Below, piece after piece: positions 1-7,900 of a stretch of DNA of 14,125 nucleotides. How positions within the stretch are numbered: position 1 is the first letter of the stretch; every line of letters starts with the position of its first letter. This DNA comes from Candidatus Krumholzibacteriia bacterium (GTDB lineage Bacteria; Krumholzibacteriota; Krumholzibacteriia; LZORAL124-64-63). Where the stretch lies: the NCBI GenBank assembly GCA_030590265.1, contig JAUUYW010000046.1, positions 1 through 14,125 of the forward strand, read 5' to 3'. Below the pieces are notes generated by a model. The model ran no database searches. It saw only the letters and a list, made by a program, of their open reading frames with translations, and was not told where the DNA came from. Both the position numbers and the translations under genes were made by a program.

Positions 1-1
1 A

Positions 2-169
2 AGAGCTTTTGTGAAGCTGAGGGAAATGGTGGCCTCTCACGAGGAATTTGCCCGGAAACTCGCAAAACTTGAAGGAAAATACGACCGACAATTCCAGATA
101 GTTTTTAGTGCCATCAGGCAACTAATGGTGCCAAAAATCAAACCAAGTAATAAGATTGGTTTCAAGTAA
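2..169 (+). CDS. ORF6N domain-containing protein, C-terminal fragment (5' end outside window)
   Basis: An open frame enters from the left edge and ends at TAA 167-169, giving 55 residues. It starts RAFVKLREMVASHEEFARKL, continues with a charged helical stretch (KLEGKYDRQFQIVFSAIRQLM), and ends in a basic tail finishing in IGFK. I recognise this as the usual C-terminal end of bacterial ORF6N proteins, in which a helical, coiled-coil-prone region ending in an 'xxxFDAIRQLM..' type motif follows the N-terminal ORF6N DNA-binding domain. That domain should lie upstream, outside the window. The family comes from phage and plasmid regulators but is common on chromosomes, and its role in the host is mostly unknown. 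Recognition rests on this tail alone, so the domain architecture of the missing part is inferred. Confidence 0.8.
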   Translation, partial: RAFVKLREMVASHEEFARKLAKLEGKYDRQFQIVFSAIRQLMVPKIKPSNKIGFK

Positions 170-178
170 TACCACTAT

Positions 179-192
179 CTTTGATATCAAAG
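179..192. promoter_or_regulatory. 14-bp perfect palindrome, possible operator
   Basis: CTTTGATATCAAAG is a perfect inverted repeat in the 87-bp gap between the ORF6N gene and the end of the cytochrome gene. Both neighbouring genes end here, so a promoter operator is not obviously expected. It has no T-tract after it and is short for a terminator. Its function is unknown, and chance in AT-rich spacer DNA is possible. Confidence 0.25.
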
Positions 193-256
193 GCGATGCC
201 CGGCCCCAACTATCAACGCCAGGCTATGAAAGTACCCTACGCAGGCGGAGATCTGG

Positions 257-919
257 TTACTGAGTCAGCAAACGGATATAACTAACCAGAGCCTCAACTT
301 CATCACGATTCAGGATCCCTTCCCAGGCTGGCATGTACTCCCCGTTCCCCGACAAAATCGCAGCAATCATGTCATCATTGGTCATGCGATCCATGACCAC
401 TGGATTGGTATGATCCAACGGTTCCATCTCCAGAATTTGGGTCATGACCCCATCGCCATAACCCTCTTCTCCATGGCAAACTGCGCAATACTTCTGGTAT
501 AGACGAGCCCCCTGCTCCGGATCGCCCAACAGTTCAAATTTTGAAGTGCTGAGGTAGCGCAGATAGGCAATAAGGGCGTCGATCTGATGGTCTGTAAAGA
601 CCTCTCCCCAGTTGGGCATGGCATCGGTCAGGATGTTGTGACGATCCCGTCCGGTGATGGTTTGACCGCCTTCTCCGGAAATGATTTTGCGCAGGATGGT
701 GTCGCTGCGGGAACGGATAGTTTGGGTCAGGTCGGAAGGCGCCAGCCCCAGATTTTTTGCCAGAGGGCCTGCACCTTTTCCATCCGGCCCATGGCACAAC
801 TGGCAATGGGAAACAAAAATACGCTGGCCTTCAAAGGCGGCAGTGGGATCACCGGCCAGGGCGGAGCCGAAAACCGACAAGCTCATCAGAATGGCAAGGG
901 AAAGTAAAACTCGACTCAT
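257..919 (-). CDS. Dihaem c-type cytochrome, periplasmic
   Basis: This 220-residue secreted electron carrier has a signal peptide at residues 1-22 (cleavage expected after ALA) followed by two similar cytochrome c domains. Domain 1 carries the haem site C39-Q-L-C42-H43, with a probable distal ligand in AMPNW (M101). Domain 2 carries C145-A-V-C148-H149, with M196 in YMPAW. Each domain closes with the usual helix (IDALIAYLRYL and VEALVSYIRLL). Such small dihaem class I cytochromes pass electrons between respiratory complexes, or serve as subunits of oxidases or dehydrogenases, in the periplasm. The ATG at 919 is preceded by AGGAG (927-931) with a 7-nt spacer. The gene stands alone, divergent from the secreted protein at 1115, so its redox partner cannot be told from context. 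The family call is firm; the partner is unknown. Confidence 0.93.
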   Translation of the reverse strand: MSRVLLSLAILMSLSVFGSALAGDPTAAFEGQRIFVSHCQLCHGPDGKGAGPLAKNLGLAPSDLTQTIRSRSDTILRKIISGEGGQTITGRDRHNILTDAMPNWGEVFTDHQIDALIAYLRYLSTSKFELLGDPEQGARLYQKYCAVCHGEEGYGDGVMTQILEMEPLDHTNPVVMDRMTNDDMIAAILSGNGEYMPAWEGILNRDEVEALVSYIRLLTQ

Positions 920-1114
920 GAAACAACTCCTGGACCTAAGATTTTTTCTATGTCATTCAAAAATACTGTACACGAATTATCCCATTTCACCAAGATGGAT
1001 CATCTTCCAGAGGCATCATTTCCCAACCCAGGAAAACAACCAACTATTTGTTTCGAATATATGATAGGATGCACTAATCCTGTAGATCCTCAGCTGTATC
1101 CAACGGAGGCCATC

Positions 1115-2185
1115 ATGAAGCTTCGCATCCAAGTCTTTCTCCTCGTTTTGCTTTTAACCACTTCTCAAGGGATTGCCGGCACTCTCTTTGTCGGATTGGA
1201 AAGTTCCCCCCCGCCCCCTACTCAAACTTCGGACTTGAGCGGCTTTCCCGATGTTTCCTGGACACCTGGTTTCTCCATTGATGTCAGTGCCGCCGCCTCC
1301 ACACCGGATGGCGAGGTCTATCTCTGCAACGGCGCCTTTTCTTCCGATCTCTTCAAAGCGGATATGGATGGTCATCCGCCAGTGTTTCAATCCACAGTAG
1401 GCGTCGATGTCAGTGGCTTGGCCTATGGCCGCGACACCTTGTACGGCTATTCCAACTACGCCACACCCAAGGGCATTTATTCCATCGTCCCAAGTACTGG
1501 CGAAGCAACTCTGGTGGTGGACGTTTACACAGGAACAGGCTTCCGTTTCTTCGCCCTGGATTACAATCCGGACGATGATTTGCTTTACGGATATACCGAA
1601 TACGGGAATACCGGGCTTTACTCCATCAACATCGACACTGGTGAAATGATCGAAATTGTCGATCCGATTCCGGCCAGTAATTCTTCTGCTCGCGCCATGG
1701 CCTGCGGTAACAATACGGTCTATCTGCTGGCCACCCGGGGCGATGATGGTGTCGATTGTTACGCCTACGATTTGAGTCAGGGACTCGATGGACAGTGGGA
1801 AGCCTTCACCAATCCTTATCCCCAATATCATTCCACTGGTGGCGCGGCCTTCATCCACGACGCGTTGACCGGGGCTGATGACCAGGGTTTGTTGATCCCC
1901 CAGGCCCCGGCCCGGTTGATGGTTGCCCAACCCAATCCCTTCAATCCCCAGACCACCATTCACTACGAGTTGTTCCAGGCCGGAAATGTGCGATTGGAAA
2001 TCTTTGATGTGGCCGGACGATTGGTTCGAACCCTGCGCAATGATGTGCTGGAAACCGCCGGGCAGGGTGAAGCCGTTTGGAATGGCCGGGATGATGCTGG
2101 TCGGGAAATGCCTTCTGGGACTTATCTTTACCGTCTTAAGCTGGATGGATTTGCCGACACCCAGCGCATGACTTTAGTCCGCTGA
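1115..2185 (+). CDS. Secreted beta-propeller-like protein with FlgD-like C-terminal sorting module
   Basis: This is a 356-residue protein. I place the start at ATG 1115 and not at the upstream in-frame ATG 950, because GGAGG (1105-1109) sits 5 nt before it and the protein then begins with a clean signal peptide (MKLRIQVFLLVLLLTTSQGIA, cleavage after about residue 21). Residues 50-260 hold repeating blade-like units (STPDGEVYLCN, LAYGRDTLYGYS, LDYNPDDDLLYGYT, MACGNNTVYLLAT) that resemble the WD40/YVTN-style propellers of extracellular proteins. Residues 274-356 form a FlgD-like Ig module: NPFNPQTTI, then VRLEIFDVAGRLVRTL, AVWNGRDDAGREMPSGTYLY and a basic end. In FCB bacteria this module marks proteins exported by a C-terminal-signal route and anchored at or released from the surface. 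No enzyme motif is visible, so ligand and role are unknown. The 3' end overlaps the convergent lipoprotein gene by 12 bp. Confidence 0.85.
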   Translation: MKLRIQVFLLVLLLTTSQGIAGTLFVGLESSPPPPTQTSDLSGFPDVSWTPGFSIDVSAAASTPDGEVYLCNGAFSSDLFKADMDGHPPVFQSTVGVDVSGLAYGRDTLYGYSNYATPKGIYSIVPSTGEATLVVDVYTGTGFRFFALDYNPDDDLLYGYTEYGNTGLYSINIDTGEMIEIVDPIPASNSSARAMACGNNTVYLLATRGDDGVDCYAYDLSQGLDGQWEAFTNPYPQYHSTGGAAFIHDALTGADDQGLLIPQAPARLMVAQPNPFNPQTTIHYELFQAGNVRLEIFDVAGRLVRTLRNDVLETAGQGEAVWNGRDDAGREMPSGTYLYRLKLDGFADTQRMTLVR

Positions 2186-3049
2186 TTGATCCAGCCAGCG
2201 ATACACACTCCAAACCGGAAAGTGGTCGCTGGCGCCGGTCTCCAGGGTGATTCCGGCGGAAACAAACGACAAATTCTTGTAGAAAAAATGGTCCAGTTTC
2301 AACTGGTAGCCCACCAGGTCCAACGGCCCACCTCGGGCCGTTCGGGCCAACGGCAAACGAGCCTCACGGAAACCTTCTTCACGCAATACCCGGCTGAAGA
2401 GAACGACTTCCCACTGGGTGCCAGAATTGAAATCTCCACCAACAATCATGGGCCCGGTTTCCTGGAGAAAACTGTCCCGAACCACGGTCAATTGTTCCAC
2501 CCGATTTTCCAGATCGACAATCAGGGTGGCCAGATGAACACTCACCGCCCGCACCTTGTGGGCTCCCACCTGAACATCCACTCCCAGGGCCGAGCGCCTG
2601 TTTTCGGTGCCGGGATTGGCATGAGGAAGCACCACATTGCGCGGGTTGCTCAAGGGCCAGGGTGAGAGCACGGCATTGCCAAAGAGCTGGCCGTGATGCG
2701 GGCTGATAAAAGAAGGGTGGTAGTAGTAGTTCATGCCCAGGTGGTTCGCCAAAAAGGCAGCACCTTCTGCATTCATTTCCTGCAAGAAAAGAATATCCGG
2801 CTGGTGAAGCCGCGGATCTGAAGCCAGATCCAAAATGGATTGTTCCATCTCTTCACTGAACTCAATGTTGTAAGATACACATACCAGCGTATCAGCAGGC
2901 GTTGGCAAAACACCATTTCCCACACCTCCATAGAGACGGATGTCGGACCGGGTCAGAACGGTGTCATGGGCACAGCCTTGAATAAGGCACAAGGCGAAAC
3001 TGCACCAGATAAGAATGCCAATATTTTTTTTCAAGATTACTTTTCGCAA
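2174..3049 (-). CDS. Endonuclease/exonuclease/phosphatase family lipoprotein
   Basis: This 291-residue protein belongs to the EEP superfamily of Mg-dependent phosphodiesterases and phosphatases (DNase I, ExoIII, sphingomyelinase and inositol phosphatase relatives). Its core motifs appear in order: SYNI with N61, FLQEMN with the metal-binding E91, VSVHL with H172, GGDFNS with D206 and N208, and SDHFP with D275 and H276. All key residues are present, so it is probably active. The N-terminus is a lipoprotein signal with lipobox LIQGC (Cys26), which puts the enzyme in the envelope, probably acting on extracytoplasmic DNA, lipids or phosphate esters. Substrate cannot be read from sequence. The frame has no in-frame ATG near its start: an in-frame stop lies just upstream, so translation likely begins at TTG 3049 or TTG 3034. 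The second gives the neater MKKNIGILI signal start; neither has a strong ribosome-binding site. It is convergent with the gene at 1115. Confidence 0.88.
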   Translation of the reverse strand: MRKVILKKNIGILIWCSFALCLIQGCAHDTVLTRSDIRLYGGVGNGVLPTPADTLVCVSYNIEFSEEMEQSILDLASDPRLHQPDILFLQEMNAEGAAFLANHLGMNYYYHPSFISPHHGQLFGNAVLSPWPLSNPRNVVLPHANPGTENRRSALGVDVQVGAHKVRAVSVHLATLIVDLENRVEQLTVVRDSFLQETGPMIVGGDFNSGTQWEVVLFSRVLREEGFREARLPLARTARGGPLDLVGYQLKLDHFFYKNLSFVSAGITLETGASDHFPVWSVYRWLDQSAD

Positions 3050-3127
3050 ATTCGGGAACCATTTTCATTTTGCCCACCACCCACAGAGTAGATAACCAAC
3101 CATATTTTGCATTGATACCCTCCCAGG

Positions 3128-3166
3128 CACCAATGTTTTTCTCCGTCGGAGGAAATTATTTTGGTG
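3128..3166 (+). promoter_or_regulatory. Near-continuous hairpin in the leader of the zinc-ribbon/M50 unit
   Basis: CACCAA (3128-3133) pairs with TTGGTG (3161-3166), and the inside continues as TTT/AAA pairs and CTCC (3141-3144) with GGAG (3148-3151) closing a 3-nt loop. Only one mismatch, two G-U pairs and a 2-nt bulge break it. It lies about 100 nt before the ATG at 3263 and encloses a GGAGG sequence that no sensible open frame uses. No T-tract follows, so it is not a classical terminator. It could be a 5' leader element or a protein-binding site in the 213-bp divergent gap; the rest of the gap shows no gene. Confidence 0.35.
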
Positions 3167-3262
3167 TGAGGAGAATATCATCCTGGTTTTCCTTTCCCAT
3201 TCAGACAACATATGGCATCTTCAAGTCCTCGCATGGGTTCAACATTCAGAGGGGGAGTTTGC

Positions 3263-3922
3263 ATGACTGATTCATATCCAGAAAACAGGGAAGAAGTCGA
3301 AATCACGGCAGCTGATGGTGTGGAAAACGACTCTCCACCCAAGGCCGAAGAAACCGAAGTCCTGAACTGTGCCCAATGCCAGGTTACCATTACCGGTGGC
3401 GAAGAAATCCGCACTGACAACGCGGTGTTCTGCCCCCGCTGCTATGATGATATCAAAAATGTTTTGCATGATTCTCTGGCCGAACAGTCCCAGAACATCA
3501 ACTACCCGGGAGCCGTTGCCGGTGGTTTGTTGGGGGGATTGATGGCCGCCCTGATCTGGTGGGGATTTGTTACCGTGACCAATATCCAATTTGGTTTGGT
3601 CGCTGTTATCATCGGCTGGGCTGCCGGCAAAGGCGTGCTAATCTTGTCTGGCCACAAGCGAGCCCAGTCGCTTCAACTGATCGCGGTGGGTCTGACCTTG
3701 ATCAGTTATGGCATGGCCACTTATTGGGTCAGCAGGACTTTCATCCATCAATACTTTGCCGAGAACGACTTGGTGGGTTCTTTGCCCCTCTTTCCACCGC
3801 CAGCCCTGTTCATGGATGTTGTGTCCACCGGCTTTCAATTGTTTGACGTAATATTCCTGGCCATCGCCCTGTGGCAAGCCTGGAAAATGCCTGCACCTTT
3901 TGTTTTGAAAACCGGAGATTAG
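3263..3922 (+). CDS. Zinc-ribbon-headed membrane protein, four TM helices
   Basis: This 219-residue protein is placed at ATG 3263, which has GAGGGGGAG ending 5 nt upstream; the in-frame ATG at 3212 has no ribosome-binding site. The N-terminal 35 residues are acidic and probably disordered. Next comes a zinc-finger-like unit with two CxxC pairs (C36/C39 in CAQC and C57/C60 in CPRC), spaced like a LIM or B-box half-site. A linker then leads to four hydrophobic segments near residues 83-105, 110-129, 137-157 and 186-207. The zinc head is expected in the cytoplasm because there is no signal peptide and the CxxC pairs suit a reducing compartment. I do not recognise a named family. The M50 protease gene starts 8 nt after its stop codon, so the two are probably cotranscribed, and a partnership (substrate, regulator or scaffold) is an inference from that. 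Confidence 0.82.
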   Translation: MTDSYPENREEVEITAADGVENDSPPKAEETEVLNCAQCQVTITGGEEIRTDNAVFCPRCYDDIKNVLHDSLAEQSQNINYPGAVAGGLLGGLMAALIWWGFVTVTNIQFGLVAVIIGWAAGKGVLILSGHKRAQSLQLIAVGLTLISYGMATYWVSRTFIHQYFAENDLVGSLPLFPPPALFMDVVSTGFQLFDVIFLAIALWQAWKMPAPFVLKTGD

Positions 3923-3929
3923 TGCCCTG

Positions 3930-4787
3930 ATGTCCGAACAAGATCGATTGAGAAACAACCTGGAAGAAGTTGCCCGCCACCTTCAGAGTGGGTCGGCTTT
4001 GAATCCAACGGAGCCTTCCCCTGCTCCGCTCCACCGTGAAGAAAAACCCAAGTCCCGGCGCTTTGCCAAACTTGGCTGGCTGGGCATTCTGCTGGCTTTT
4101 GCCCTGGGAAAATTCAAGTTTGTTCTCATGGGTCTCAAGATGATGAAATTTTCATCCATCCTGACCATGCTGGTGAGCATTTGGGCTTATTCGACCATTT
4201 TTGGCTGGCGGTTTTCCGTGGGATTTGTGCTGCTCATAGTAGTGCATGAATTGGGGCACGGCATTGTCATGCGCATGGTTGGGATTCCGGCTGGAGCGCC
4301 GGTTTTTATTCCCTTTGTGGGTGCCGTCATTGCCATGAAAGGCCGTCCCCGCAACGCCTACATCGAAGCCCTGGTCGCTTTTGGCGGACCGGTGCTGGGT
4401 TCCCTTGCTGCCTTGTTTTGCCTGATGATGGCCTTGGTTTTGGGTTCGGATCTCTGGATGTCCCTGGCTTTCAGCGGGTTCATCATCAATTTGTTCAACC
4501 TGCTGCCCATCAGCCCTCTTGATGGAGGACGCATTGTGGGTGCCTTCAGTCGCAAAATGTGGTGGGTTGGTTTTATGATTGGAGTGCCGGCTTATTGGGC
4601 TACCCGTTCTCCATTGTTGCTGCTAATTCTCATCGTCGGAATCATTGGCTTGTTTGGACGGCGCCACGAGCCCGAAGGATATTTTGATATTCCCAAGGAC
4701 ACCAAAATCAAGATTGCCCTGGGATATTTTGTTTTGGCGGCGGTGTTGGCATCGGCCGCCACCTTGAGTCACGTACCGACTTCCTGA
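3930..4787 (+). CDS. M50-family (site-2 protease type) intramembrane metalloprotease
   Basis: This 285-residue membrane protein has the two signatures of the family: HELGH with zinc ligands H106 and H110 and catalytic E107 inside a hydrophobic segment, and NLLPISPLDGG with N190, P193 and the third zinc ligand D198. A FGGPVLGS turn (about 151-158) lies between them. About eight hydrophobic segments follow a soluble, charged 45-residue N-terminus. There is no PDZ domain, so it resembles the short, PDZ-less subgroup and not RseP. Enzymes of this type cut membrane-bound substrates within or near the bilayer, often releasing transcription factors or clearing signal peptides. All catalytic residues are present. 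The start ATG 3930 lies 7 bases after the preceding stop, with GGAG at 3914-3917, a long spacer that may depend on coupling from the upstream gene. The substrate is unknown. Confidence 0.9.
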   Translation: MSEQDRLRNNLEEVARHLQSGSALNPTEPSPAPLHREEKPKSRRFAKLGWLGILLAFALGKFKFVLMGLKMMKFSSILTMLVSIWAYSTIFGWRFSVGFVLLIVVHELGHGIVMRMVGIPAGAPVFIPFVGAVIAMKGRPRNAYIEALVAFGGPVLGSLAALFCLMMALVLGSDLWMSLAFSGFIINLFNLLPISPLDGGRIVGAFSRKMWWVGFMIGVPAYWATRSPLLLLILIVGIIGLFGRRHEPEGYFDIPKDTKIKIALGYFVLAAVLASAATLSHVPTS

Positions 4788-4799
4788 ATCCCCAGCCAA

Positions 4800-4962
4800 G
4801 GAGCGTGTCGGGAAACCTCGGACCGAGCCACGTGCGCCCTGCTGGTTCGAGATCTAGGCGCGAGATTGGGTTCGTAGCCGTAGCTACGGGCCCGATTTCG
4901 CAACGACGAGGTCGAATCAGCAGGGCGTGCAGGGCGACGGGAGAGGTTTCCCGACACGCTCC
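4800..4962. repeat. 163-bp near-palindrome between convergent genes (REP/MITE-like or structured RNA element)
   Basis: The ends are a perfect 20-bp inverted repeat: GGAGCGTGTCGGGAAACCTC at 4800-4819 and its reverse complement at 4943-4962. In the same register 4835-4850 pairs with 4912-4927 (15 Watson-Crick pairs and one G-U). One base out of register, 4860-4878 pairs with 4883-4901, with several G-U pairs, closing on a 4-nt loop (4879-4882). The stretches between are only partly paired. The element fills nearly all of the 179-bp gap between the M50 gene and the Calx-beta gene, both of which end here. It lacks a T-tract, so it is not a standard intrinsic terminator, though it may block transcription from both sides. 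No clean target-site duplication is seen. A non-autonomous mobile or REP-type repeat is the best guess. Confidence 0.75.
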
Positions 4963-4966
4963 TAGA

Positions 4967-7900
4967 TCAAGGGTCATCGTCGTTGATCACGCCGTTGGCT
5001 TCGAAGGGGAATGCCCGCACACAGTTGATCGGGCCAGGCGCCAGCCTCAAAATGAAGGCTTCCTGGTTTTCATGCACCGCATCTTCCACCGTAAAAATTG
5101 TGATGGTTGTATCAACCGTTCCGGGCATCATCGACAACAAGGCTGTGGTGGGAGTGATGAAATCGGCAGGACCATCGGTTGAACCCTGATCGGTTTCCAA
5201 GCGGAAGAACACCGGCACGATGGTCTGCTCGCTCAAATGGATGGTGAACACCAGACTGTTGCCTTCGGTAGCAGTGGCGCCAAAGGGAATAGTCAATTCC
5301 GGTTGATCGGCATCCTGAACATATCCCGTGGCGCTGAGGGGCATACCGAGCACCGCATTGACCGGGGTATTGAGCATGATGGTGAAATCTTCATAGGTCA
5401 ATTCGGGGCTGCCATCAGCCACGGCAGGGACCGGAACCGTGAAGGTTGTGGCTCCGGCGGGAACAACATAGGGACCGGTGAAACTGTCGTCGTAATCGAT
5501 GCCGGCTCGAGCGGCGGTGCCGTCGATAAAATTGACGCTGAATTCCACTTCGACTTCACTGGTCCAGCTCAGGTCCAGCAGGAAGTTCACATTTCCGCCT
5601 TCCAGACCGGTGGCGTCGCCGTTCCAGCTCAGAACGGGCGGATCCATGTCGGTGATGGTGCCAATGCCGCTGTTGTCGGCGCTTACGGTGGCGTTGATGG
5701 CGGACACTACTGTGATGATAAAGACTTCCGTTGCCGCATCGCCGCCATCACCGGCATAGATCTCCACCGGAACTGTGGTGGCTGTTTCACCGGCAAGGAA
5801 GGTGTAGGGCCCGGTGGCGGTGTTGTCGAAGTCATCACCCATGGTGGCGGTGTCGTTGGCGAATTGCAGGTTGAACTGGATGTCAGCTGTGCTGGCGGCA
5901 TCCAGGAAAACATCGAAGATAGCGATTTCACCTTCGTTGGCGGCTGCCGAACCGATGGACAATTCCGGCGCGTCAACAATGGTGGCATCCAATTCCATCA
6001 CACCGAGGGCCACGTTAGCGTTGGACAGGGTGGCCGAAATGATTTCGTCCACTTCATCGGCCAGCTGATCATCGAGAAATGGTACGGTGAAAGAAACCTG
6101 GGTGGCCATGGCGGCAATGGTGTGAGTGCCGATATCGGCAAAGGTGTAGTCCAGGCCCTGGCCTTGGGAGGTGCCGGCCAGCAGGTCCAAATCGTAGGTG
6201 GTGTCATCCTGCCTTGGGGTGGTCAGCAGCACGGTGAATTCCCAGACCGAACCTTCGTTCAGACGGGTGGCCACGGCCTGCAGATTGAGCGATGGGAATT
6301 CGTTGTCCGTCAAAGTGCAGAAAGCGTCGTCGGTGCCGCAACTGCCGCCGGCGTTGACCATTTCCGAAAGAGTCAGCACGAAGGTTTCGTTGTCGTCATC
6401 GTGAATGTCGTCAAGAAGAGTGATAGGAACTGCCAGGCTATTGACACCGGCTGGAACAGTCACCGTTTGGGAAATCGGGGTGTAATCAAGACCTGCTTCG
6501 GCAGTTTGGTCGGCGGTATCCACCTTGAGAATGATATCTGCGGTGCTGGTCACCGGATTCAGAAGGGCATCCCTCAATTCTACGGTGAAAGTTACCTGGG
6601 CATCGGATTCGACCGCGGCCACATCGGCCACAAAGAGGCAGGGCTGGTCGTCATCCACTAGAGTGCAGGCAGCAATAATTCCCGTGAACAACGGTTGATC
6701 GGCTCCGGTGATTTCCAGGCGGAAGTATTCGTTGAGGGCTTCTGCTGCGGTGTCGTCCGTAATCGAGACCAGAAAATCCGCCGTGATGGCGCCAGCCGGA
6801 ATGACCCAGGCCTGGTCAGTGATTTGGTTGAAATCGGATCCGCCAATGGCGTCCATCTGGCCAGCCGCCGGGTTGATACCATCGCCGTCTCGGGTGCTCA
6901 CCGTCAGGTTCACGTCCATGTTGTAGGGAGCCAGCAAATTCAGGGTGAAAACCGCGTTGCCCGCATTTTCGTTGATCTCAACATCCATCAGGGAAATCGT
7001 TTGCGGGTCGTCATTCAGGATGGTGCACACCGTTGGGGTTGCCATCCAACCGGCATTGTTGCTGATGGCGCTCAGGCTGGCGGTGAAGGTTTCATTGAGT
7101 TCGTGATAGGGGTCGGCGTTCAGGACCACCGGGATTATTCGTTGGGAAACACCTGGTTCCAACACATAGGTTGCGTTGTGGGCTTCGTAGTCTTCACCCG
7201 ACAGGGCGGTGCCGTCGCTGGTGGAAAAAGTGAAACTGATGGGAACGGTTTCAGCAAAAGGAATGCTGACCACAAACTCGGCGGCCCCCGAATCTTCGTT
7301 GGCATCGGTTGCTGTCAGAGTGAGTGGGGTCAGATCATTGTCCACGACATTGAGGGCCAGACGGTCGTCTTCACCGATGAGGACATGCTCAACAGGTTGG
7401 ATGAACAGCTCAAAATGTTCCTCCGGTTCGATCTCGGCATCGTCGAGTCCGTGGATGCTGAATTGCTGGGTCAACAATTCTCCCGGGTTGAAAACCACCG
7501 GAACGTTCACCAGCACAAAGTCGCTGCCGCCCGTCGCGGTTCCATCCACTGAAACCAGGTTCAATCGCACAGGATCAACACTCGGGCGATCCAGGGTAAT
7601 TTCCACCAGAACCGGTGTGGAGGGATCATTTTCAAACAAATCATCGCCCCCGACAAAATGCAGACGGGCTATGGGCGGCAAGGTGAAATCGTAAGTGGTG
7701 ACCAACAGGGATGGAATCACCAAATCAGGTCCGTAGTTAGTATCACCGGAGACGCCGTGGTGTTCAATGGTCAGGGCCAGATCATCGTTGTCGATTTCAT
7801 CCAATTCGAGCCAAAGTACGATTTCCTGTTCCTGATTCCAGTTGGTGGCATCAAAAGTCAGGGAAGACGGCTCCACGTGAAGGCTTTCTTCAACGGGCAC

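Noticed and set aside
950..1114. Upstream extension of the gene at 1115 to ATG 950
   Set aside because: It would bury the signal peptide 55 residues inside the protein; GGAGG before ATG 1115 is the better start.
4800..4962. An insertion sequence with terminal inverted repeats
   Set aside because: The element is only 163 bp, encodes nothing and shows no clean target-site duplication, so a full IS is excluded; a non-autonomous element remains possible.
5237..6661. A 474-residue open frame on the + strand opposite the Calx-beta gene
   Set aside because: It lies wholly antisense to a gene with clear domain repeats, is rich in Gly, Val and His as expected from reading a biased gene backwards, and shows no domain or ribosome-binding site.
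6695..7552. A 285-residue + strand open frame opposite the Calx-beta gene
   Set aside because: Same antisense shadow effect as the 5237 frame; no signal, motif or start context.
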